Positions 55,712 through 64,000 of a stretch of 64,000 nucleotides of DNA are shown here, piece by piece; positions within the stretch are counted from its first letter, which is position 1; each line of letters begins with the position of its first letter. A program made the position numbers and the translations under genes. The stretch is from Gremmenia infestans. Lineage: Eukaryota; Ascomycota; Leotiomycetes; Helotiales; Hamatocanthoscyphaceae. Where the stretch lies: NCBI GenBank assembly GCA_032629725.1, contig JAFEVB010000027.1:310001-374000 (forward strand), written 5' to 3'. The notes under the pieces are model-generated. The model did no database searches. It was given only the letters and a program-made list of their open reading frames with translations, and was not told the origin of the DNA.

Positions 55712-58396
55712 TCAAACAACCGGACTAGGGTTCTCAGGCGGACTGTCCGTAGTTTCCGTCGGAAAGGGCGGCGGGGCGCTCTTCTTGGGATCCCCGCCTC
55801 CGAAATACTTTACGAAATCCTTATTCTCATCAAACGGTCTCTTGCCCAGTAAGCGCACCATATCATCTCTGCTCAGCACCTCCTTAGTTAGCAACTCTTC
55901 CGCGACGATGCCAATTTCCGCCTTCTTCTCGACAAGTAGGTCTTTACATTGCATGTACGCCTCGTCGACGATACGGCGGACTTCCGAGTCGATGGTCTGG
56001 GCCGTGGCTTCCGCGAATGGTTTGTGCAGCTTGTTTTCGTCGTCTTCGAAGTGCAGGGGGCCGAGTTTCTTCGACATACCCCATTTCGTGACCATGGCTG
56101 TTGCCATGCGTGTCACCTTGTTGAAATCGTCAGATGCGCCAGATGTTACGGTGTCAAAGTGGAGTTCCTCGGATACGCGCCCACCGAGCGTCATGGCCAT
56201 GCGGTCCATGAGCTGGTTGACGTTCATGAGGTATGTGTCTGCTGCGGGGAGGTACTGGGCGTAACCGAGAGCGCCGTTGCCGCGGGGGATGATGGATACT
56301 TTGAGGAGCGGGTCGGCGTATTTGAAGTACCAGCCGCAGATGGCGTGGCCGGCTTCGTGGTAGGCAACGGTTTTCTTTTCTTCGGGTGAGAGGACAAGGG
56401 ATTTCTTTTCTAAGCCGCCAATTACACGCTCGATGGCTTGTTCGAAGTGGATCATAGCTACGGATTTCGCGCTTGTTCGAGCAGCTGCGTTTTGGTTAGT
56501 AGAAGTTGGAATAAGGGGTGTGGATTATATACCTATCAAAGCGGCCTCGTTACAACAGTTGGCAATATCAGCACCAGAAAATCCCGGAGTAAGAGCTGAT
56601 AGTCGACCAGTCAAGTATTCCAGATTCTCATGCGTGACAATGTGGCCCAAGTGAACCAAGAAGATCTGCTTCCGGCCATCCATAGTCGGTCGATCGATGG
56701 AAATATGCCTATCAAAACGTCCGGGACGCATCAATGCCTTGTCAAGGACATCAGGTCTGTTAGTACCGGCAAGAACGACGACCTGTTCTTGAGTATTGAA
56801 ACCATCCATCTCGGTCAGGATCTGGTTGAGGGTAGCTTCACGCTCGTCATTTCCGCCACCGAATGAACCAGCCTTTGCACGAGACTTGCCAATTGCATCA
56901 ATTTCGTCAATGAAAATGATACAAGGTGTATCCTTTCTTGCCATAGCAAAGAGATCTCTGACTCTCGACGCACCAACACCAACAAACATCTCCACAAACT
57001 CAGAACCAGACACGCTGAAGAATGGTACTCCGGATTCTCCAGCAGTAGCCTTGGCTAGAAGAGTCTTACCCGTACCAGGAGGCCCAGAAAGGATAGCGCC
57101 TCTAGGGATCTTAGCACCAAGTCTCTGGAACTGCTCAGGTGTCTTCAAGAAAGCAACAAATTCCATAATCTCCGCTTTGGCCTCGTCCATACCCGCGACA
57201 TCCTTAAAGGTGACCTTGATGTCTCTCTCATGATTGAACTGCTTGGCGCGACTCTTCCCAATGCCAAACATGCTATTGGCACCGCCACCTGATGAGCCAG
57301 CCTTTCTCGACATCCAGTATATGGCACCAATAAATAGAAGCGTCGGGCCAAAGCTATATATCATAGCCCAGCCATTTGTATCTTGTGTATATTTAACTGG
57401 AATCCTCTCAGAGGCCGGGATACCCAATTCGCTCTGTGCAGCATCCAACCTGTTCTCAAACGCATCCACCGATCCAATCGTGAAGTAGTAATGGAAGTTG
57501 GGATTCGCAGCTGGCGATTCGGGGTACATGCTCAGAACCGCGTCACGGTGCAGGTCAACACGCACCCGATCCTGGTTGATGACCGTAAGTTTCTCTACAA
57601 GCCCCTTATCCAAGAACGTGCTCCTGAATTCCTGGAACGTAATGTCACGCCCGTTTTCGCCGGGCATAACCATGCGGTATACCAGATACGAGAAGAAAGC
57701 CGATGCCAGGAACGTGCCGGTATCCCATTTGATCTCTCCTGGCTTAAATCCCGGCGTACTACCAAAGCCCTTTCCATCATTCTTCTTTTGTCCGCCACCG
57801 CTTCCCCCACTTCCACTCGAAGCCTTTCCCTCGCTAGAATCCGACTTCCCCGTTGCCTCCTTGTCCAGCTGCCTTCGCGTTATATTGTTGACTACTCGGA
57901 CTAACTTCGCAGCAGACGCAAGCGTCATTGACTTCCCCCGCGTCTCATCAATAAGCTCTTTGAGATCTGTTGGGATACCATCTCTCTTCATGTTCTGCAG
58001 CGCCTTCTCAACCATCGCCACTTGGTCCTTGGAGAGCCCCTTCTTTATCGTGGTGAGCTCTTCTTCGAAAGCCTTCAAGTCTTCATCACTCAGACGCGTC
58101 ATGCCCTCCTCCAGCGGTTTCTCGGCCCCTGGGGTCTCGAGAGGCGACTGGCCATCTTCATAGAGGTTTTCCGTGCCTGGTGCAGGCTTAGCCGTAAAAT
58201 CAGGTTTCGTACTATCGTTCTTCTTCGAAACACTCTTCTTAGGCCCTGTGTTCTTCGGCGGCGGATTGCTTGAGTACGTTCGAGCTTGCTGGACTATTAT
58301 GCGCGAAGAGGTGGTGCGCCGGACGGCGGATTGAACACGGGAGGAGCGGGATAATCTAGCAAGAGAGCTGCTCGATTGCCGTAATATCGAGCTCAT
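55712..58396 (-). CDS. Mitochondrial m-AAA protease subunit (Yta12/Afg3/MAP-1 type)
   Basis: Two exons, 58396..56533 and 56484..55712 (878 aa). Ser/Arg-rich mitochondrial presequence, then a charged region and two membrane segments (FLASAFFSYLVYRMV and IYSFGPTLLFIGAIYWM) flanking an intermembrane-space domain. The AAA module follows: Walker A LSGPPGTGKTLLAKA, Walker B PCIIFIDEIDAIG, SRH NRPDVLDKALMRPGRFDRHI. The M41 protease has HEAGH at about 664-668. The protein forms hexameric inner-membrane proteases that degrade unassembled matrix-side proteins and process MrpL32. It is equally close to Yta12 and Afg3 by eye. The intron joins EAALI to AARTSAKS. Confidence 0.94.
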
Positions 58397-58887
58397 GTCT
58401 GGCTAGAGAGCTGGGGGGTAAGGAGGAAGAGTATCACCGGTTCGTGATTAGGGTGGCTCTGCTATCTCATTGGCATTGGTGTTGTGGTTGGGTGGCTTTG
58501 ATGGCAAAAATATCTCGCAACTGAAGTTGTCATGGATTACTGTACAAATCGCTCTAGCGACATCCCGGCCGAATCAGCGTTGTCACGTGCACACCATATT
58601 CCCAAGTTCCAGCCGTCTCCTGTTTTTATTTTGTGCAATATGTTTTATTCTTATCGTGAAATTATTATCAATCATCTTTAATACATTGAAGGCCATGCCA
58701 GGCGCGTGCAATCCGTGTTCCATATTGAGAAGAGATATCATATCCCCAAACCATGGCCGTAGTGTATCAAAATCCCCCCATAACCAAGCGCCTCAAATGC
58801 ATTTCTTCCCTTCCATATATAAACTCCAACCAGTTCTAGGCCATATACCCTTTACCAATTAATCGTGATCCATGCTCTTCAACTTCA
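58397..58887. other. Tandem-gene spacer
   Basis: 491 bp between the transcription factor stop and the protease start, both on the minus strand. No gene; likely protease promoter. Confidence 0.4.
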
Positions 58888-61800
58888 TTACATGTGATTT
58901 TGTAGTGGGTTATTACCGTCCTGCGTGTTACCTCCGCCTATAACTCCGTTCTCAAAAGAGGGATATGTGCCGCCGGTCATACCGGCCCAGTCCCAGTCCA
59001 GAGTCATTGGCATTTGCCATAAATCTTGCGGTATGTAGGGTTGTTGGAACGAATTCATGCTAAGAGGCGAGTTCATATCTCCGTTAGGAAATCCCATCTC
59101 CGAGAAATTCGGTGGAGTGCTGTAATCCGTGCCGTTGCCGGTGCCAAAATCCGGTTGCCAGTTCGAACCAGGAGAGCCCTGATTACCCATACTGTGGTTT
59201 GGAGAACCAAAACCATTTTGTTGTATATTTTGGTTGGCTGTGGGTGGCGAGAATACTCCGGCGATATTTGGGGGTTGTGTGGTGCTCGTCATGGGTTGTA
59301 CTCCATGAGACAAGCCTCCTTGCTTCTTCGACGCATGGTCCTCATGACTCTTGCGTTTTCTCCTCGAAGAGCTATCCTTTTCAGCCTTGTCCAGCACAAC
59401 TTTAGCAATTCTCTCGAATTCGGAACAAGCACCCAGCATTCGTTTCACCCCTCCATTCTCTTCTTCTGTATTCAACATCGATAAAAAGTTGACCACGAGA
59501 TTCATTAAGCGCACATCGGACCGGGCTCGAGGATCTTGCGGATTTTGCAATATGTTTCCAAATAATGTTACAAGAGCTGATACAGGGAAATATAGAATGA
59601 GCCTATATATTGTTAGCAGTGGATATTTTGTCATATAGTAAAACTTACCAAACACATTGAAAGTCTCCTTGCGGAACGTATTTGATCAAATGTATTGACG
59701 CTCGAGCTGCCGATACACACAATGCAGCAGACGAAAAGACACGGGGATTCAAAGGCCTGGCATTGAGTCCTTGGATGGCGTAATTTGACAATCGACTGGT
59801 CCAATATCCATGATGTATCGACATGCGGTGGATGGTTGTTAGGCAATTGTAGTAAGCGAAGTGAAGGACTACAACGTGGAGAATCAATGGTGTATGCGAG
59901 GCCTTGATCTCATGCTCGGGGCGGAAATCAATAGGTATGCTATCCTTCCATTCCTCTAGTTGTTGATCGAGTACCCCAATAGTATTAAGCAGTTCACCGT
60001 CGGATTGCTTGGCAGCTTTCGTGGAGTAGAGTTGCCTGTACACTTTACTTTCGATCGTAGCAAACTCGGCCATTAGGCGGAATAGGTTTAGCTTGCCCTT
60101 CCCATCAGCGAGGGGTATATTGCCGATGTTATCCTCGGGGTCCGCGCTCGGTAGCTCAACATTCATATCGTCGTCGTCTTGCGCCGGAGGTCGTCCTGAT
60201 CTCAAACAGATGTCCTTGTCTACAATATACGCAATCCAGAATACACGTTTCCTCTGCTCGATCTCAACAGGGTTAAGATTAAAGCCTGATCCTCGCTTGT
60301 GCAAGCCAATGCTATGAGATAATCGGATAGCTGCTGCGACCAGGAAGAAAGTAGGTTGGGGGTTTGGGGTTCCTTGTAAGAATAGAGCCATTCCAAGAAG
60401 AGCTTGTACGCTGAGAAGATCCGTATTGCGCATGGTTAATTCCGTAAAAACTGCCAATGCATTTTTCAGATATCCACATGCCTTCTCGTCTTCTTCATGT
60501 GGAACAAGGTTACTCATAACTCGAAGTCGGTGAGCTATAGCCAGAGCAACGTTCAGACTAGCCCACCACCCAGAACCTTCATATGGATCTCGAGAATATT
60601 GCCGATCAACTAAATGCATAAAGGTAGGTTGGTGGAAAAGCGGAAACATGCAATTGAAATTCTCGAAGAAATCCTTCATCAAGGATATGCATTCGTTCCT
60701 GGGTGGAAGTTGTCTGTATATTCGTCGTTGGAATAGGTCACCGAATATTTCTGGCTTCCAATACATCATCTTGTTTTCGTCTACTGAAGCCTCGCAGATC
60801 ATTGTTTGGAAAGAGGAGTCGCCGGTCTTATCAGCAACCCACTGAACGCCCTTTGGCGAGAAAATAGAGAAGCCAGAAGAAGATCCTGTACAGAATCAGT
60901 ATTATCTCCAAAATTCTTGAACCTGGGGCTCCGTACCAATATACCGTGTTTCGCCACAATTATTCGTAACTAATGAGCACATCATGTCCGAAAGCTCCTC
61001 TACTTCAGGCTGCTTTTGCTTTTCCTTTTCCTTTTCCTTTTCGTCTGATGTGCTAGACCCCTTTCCCTTTTCGCTATTTCCATTTTGCTTCGGTGGTTCT
61101 TTTAGTCCTGGCTCTGGAGACGCAATGTGGCTGTGAGGCGTTTGACTATGCGTAGTAGAGCCATTTAAATCTTTCGGCGAGCTTTGAGAACGGGGAGACG
61201 TCGGACCTGATGTTGGGGCTAGTGATTCCCTCTGCGCCTGCTGCGTCTCTGCAAGACGTTTCTCCAATGTTCCCAAGTCCGTCCGTCCATTGTCATCTTC
61301 TTTTAGTAAACCTTAAAGTTTGATTAATAATAGAACTTTGTGACGAAACCTAGGCAGTAGGTTAGTAGGGAGACTCACCAGAAAGTCTCAGCAAGCTTTC
61401 CATCCTCCCTAATCTATTCTCGAGACCCTCAATATATTTGGCCCTATGCTCACATCAGCATATACTCTGCAGCGACGGGATAGAGCGGCGTACCCCTTTG
61501 GTGGATTCCTCTTCTTCTCAACTTGTGTAAATACACATTCCGTTTTATAATTAATACAATGCGTACACGCGGGCATCTTTCCATCGCACTTGATCTTCTT
61601 TTTCCTACACATATCGCAAGCCTGAAAAGTAGCACGTCAGTACAATCCAGTACATCCTACCACGCGCAGCAATCGCATATAGATCCCTACCCTTGCAATT
61701 CTCCGCCTCTTGGCCTCATTACTCTCATCCAACAGTGTCCCATCTCCAAAAAGCGGTTGCGACAAGTCGACCATGTTCGAGGGCATCGGTAGTCCGTCTG

Positions 61801-61957
61801 CGCTGTATGAGCCGAAGATCTGAGGCGGGGGGTTCATTAACGGTGGCACCGGGATTTGGGACATCTGGTAGCCGTTGCTGTTATCGTGCTGCATCGGCAT
61901 TGGCAGACCGTCGCGCTGCAGCGAGTCCATCGTGGGAGGAGATTGTGAATGGGACAT
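58888..61957 (-). CDS. Zn(II)2Cys6 transcription factor with fungal-specific TF domain
   Basis: Six exons: 61957..61691, 61621..61494, 61443..61379, 61311..60937, 60885..59649, 59602..58888 (928 aa). After a Pro/Met-rich start, the binuclear cluster reads [20 protein letters not shown] then [13 protein letters not shown] (six Cys, residues about 91-118). A linker follows with [20 protein letters not shown], a likely coiled-coil dimer helix. The middle-homology region includes [35 protein letters not shown] and [20 protein letters not shown]. The C-terminal 200 residues are Gln/Asn/Gly/Pro-rich, as in activation domains. The target pathway is not evident. An EKEKEKEK stretch in exon 4 comes from a CCTTTT DNA repeat. 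Confidence 0.9.
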
Positions 61958-62276
61958 GACCAGAATTAAGGTTGCGCGGGGAGGAGTAGGAGTTGCAGAT
62001 TCTGGATTTTGAAGCGGAGTTTGAAATGGAGAAAGTCGCCGTTGCACCGTTCTCGGTGGACGGACCCAAGTATTCGTTTTCGGGATCGGACGTTGTCTTG
62101 AATCCCGCTGTGCTGCATTGCACTTTCACTACAGCTGCAATAATGACCAGGATGAGAAAGGGCGTTCCAAAACCGGTGTACGGAGATATGTAGGGAGTTG
62201 GTCGCTCTTTGTTGTTAACGAAGGATATTAATGCGGGGGGTCACCTCGGTCTCGGTATGTGCGAATAGAACGAATA

Positions 62277-62499
62277 CTCGTTGGCCTGAGGCCGTCAACC
62301 ACTTGACTTCCCCCTGACACCACCCTAGTGGTGGCTGGGCAAAGCGAAATGGTCACCAAGCGGAGTGGTCAATCACCAAAATCCGGTCTACTGTATCTGT
62401 GCGTAGATTTGGCGGGTTTTCCAAAAAAAACGCTTTGCCTAACCACCACTGGATGGTGTCGGGGGGAAGTCAAGTGGGGGGCGGCCTCAGGCCAATGGG
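62277..62499. mobile_element. MITE with ~70-bp terminal inverted repeats
   Basis: The left arm (62277-62346) and right arm (62431-62499) are reverse complements at roughly 85% by eye. Both outer ends read towards TTGGCCTGAGGCCG, and both inner ends reach GGCAAAGCG. The interior is only ~85 bp with no coding capacity. The element is flanked by TA on both sides (62275-62276 and 62500-62501), as for Tc1/mariner-type target-site duplication. It therefore looks like a 223-bp non-autonomous element upstream of the transcription factor gene. Confidence 0.82.
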
Positions 62500-64000
62500 T
62501 ATCAACAGGTGAGAGAGAGAAAGGTAATTCTGGAAATTTACCTGTATAGACTACGTATACTGTAGTAGTACTGGGTACTGTAGATAGGGAGATACTTAAT
62601 GAACTTGCCTCGAATTGGCCATTGCTCTCCTGGGCAGCGGTTGTGTTACCTACAGTAGACTACATGCGATTCGATTGATTATAGAGCAAGAGCGGGAATA
62701 TGTACAGGGTACTGCGCCCCGTCATCATCAGATCAGATCCACACACAAACAAAGATCTGCAATTCTGCGACAACACATGGACCTCACCCAAGTCCAGTCT
62801 TCAGTCCAGTCTTCTGTCACCCAACCCAGTCCAGTCCAGCTGAAGTCTTTCAAAGTCCAGATCATTTATTAAATAAGTTCACCCACAAGTAAACTAAAAG
62901 TATTGTACCTTGAACAGCTACTATTTAATAAAGTATATACATACCTACTTATCCACCTATACACATTTTTCCCCTCCCCCAAGCCCTAAAAATGCCGATA
63001 CACTCCATCTGCCCCACCCCACCACCACAACAACACCCCCGCTTGCTTACACAGACATTTCAGATTCTCAGACAATCATGAAACTCGCACACAGCCTTCC
63101 TTCCCTTCCCTTCCTTGAAGCCATTCGCAAGACCGCCAAAGCGCCTACCTACCTGCACTGTTGACAAATACCAAAATACCTAGCTACAGTACCTACTCTC
63201 AAGTCAGCTTACTCAGCTACATGTGTATGTATGTACTCGAGGTATACCTGAGCTAGCTGTATCATCTTTTTGCACAGGTAGGTATCGTATGATTCATACT
63301 GTATCAGCGATGAACTCGGATACTGTACAGTACAGTAAGGCAAGGTACAGCTTAGTAAGTTCACTTACTTGTTACTATCAATACTGGTGAAATGGAATGG
63401 TCCATTGACTGTCACTATTTTCTTCTCATCATTGCACCCACTCGGCTTTTTCATTCGGGCATTATATTTTTTCGCTTCCACACAATTACTACAAATCCAC
63501 CTGATCTTGCGTATAATATGATACAAGGGTGGCGCAGACCGAGATGAAATATTAGGTTTAGCCCCTTTCTTCTTCTCCTTCTCCTTCTCTCTCTCTCTCT
63601 CTACCCAAGATGACTCGAGAAGCTTGCCTAAATACAAGCCCTTCCCTTAATAAATCCTTTTGTAAACCAGAAGGACTTCGCTTCGCTGGTACGCCAATCA
63701 GCCGTAGCAACAAATGAGATGAACATCTCATCTAGCATTGCCTGGTATCGCACCCGTTAATTACATCAGGAACAAAGAACGCCAATTAAATAGAAAACAG
63801 CAATGATATCCATTCCGCTAGGCGGCCAAGAGGGGAAGTGCGCGCTCGCATAATTGCTGGAGAAGATTCGTCCATTATCTACAGGGAATTGAAAGTAGAT
63901 TCGTAGTCGTCGATAATCGAAAACCCCTGGTTCGAGGGACAGACAAGCTTTATTTCACCTGCGCTCAGACCTCTTCAGTAAATCTCGACCCATGAGATCC
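62500..64000. other. Intergenic tail of the window
   Basis: 1.5 kb without a supported gene. It contains TACTGTA/TACAGTA palindromes (about 62549-62585 and 63321-63340), a CT microsatellite (about 63575-63602) and pyrimidine-rich stretches. A gene beginning beyond 64000 may use this as promoter. Confidence 0.4.

Noticed and set aside
63905..63950. GGTTCGAG sequence resembling a tRNA T-loop
   Set aside because: No acceptor, D or anticodon stems could be drawn around it.

Overview
The window is nuclear DNA from a filamentous ascomycete (Pezizomycotina). The genes are dense, run on both strands, and carry short introns (mostly 45-90 nt, GT..AG, with CTAAC/CTGAC-like branch points). Lineage-typical products include a NACHT-ankyrin NLR, Zn2Cys6 and DUF6604-like proteins, and a cell-wall-integrity MAPKK. 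A leotiomycete is plausible, but I cannot prove the class from this sequence. I found no tRNA, rRNA, CRISPR array or bacterial-type operon. Exon joins were worked out by hand, and every listed multi-exon model (except the broken gene at 41.5-44.0 kb) keeps frame from ATG to stop.

Layout. 0-10 kb: a GT90/CAP10-like glycosyltransferase (-), the riboflavin reductase RIB7 (+), a secreted or GPI/TM-type Ser/Thr-rich protein (+), a CDK11-like kinase (-) and the complex I assembly methyltransferase NDUFAF7 (+). 10-12.6 kb: AT-rich, apparently gene-free. 12.6-18 kb: divergent ribosomal protein genes RPS22 (uS8) and RPS12 (eS12), a Par14-type parvulin (-), cysteine dioxygenase (+) and a hypothetical protein (+). 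18.4-25.2 kb: PUS7 pseudouridine synthase with a very large low-complexity insert (-), then an 839-aa protein with an SRA/YDG-like domain (-). 26.3-31.5 kb: an ABM-domain protein (+), a SAM-dependent methyltransferase (+), a microsatellite-rich intergenic stretch and the MAPKK (-). 33.6-40.9 kb: DEAD-box helicase DBP8 (+), an alpha/beta hydrolase (+), a Dal5-like MFS transporter (-) and an adenosine/adenine deaminase-like protein (-).

41.5-50.7 kb is the most accessory-looking block. It holds a broken DUF6604-like gene with several in-frame stops (+), convergent with a 2,040-aa NACHT-ankyrin NLR-type protein (-). It is followed by a DHCR24-like FAD oxidoreductase (+), a second AT-rich gene-poor stretch (52.9-55.7 kb), a mitochondrial m-AAA protease (-), a Zn2Cys6 transcription factor (-), and a 223-bp terminal-inverted-repeat element (MITE) at 62.3-62.5 kb in a long intergenic tail.

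Most genes are unrelated housekeeping functions: translation and RNA modification (RPS22, RPS12, PUS7, DBP8), mitochondrial quality control (NDUFAF7, m-AAA protease) and signalling (CDK11, MAPKK). Two local groupings may be functional. One is the transporter plus deaminase pair, possibly nitrogen or purine uptake and catabolism. The other is the NLR beside a decayed DUF6604 gene, which looks like a fast-evolving self/non-self recognition neighbourhood. The SRA/YDG-like protein is a candidate chromatin or modified-base reader.
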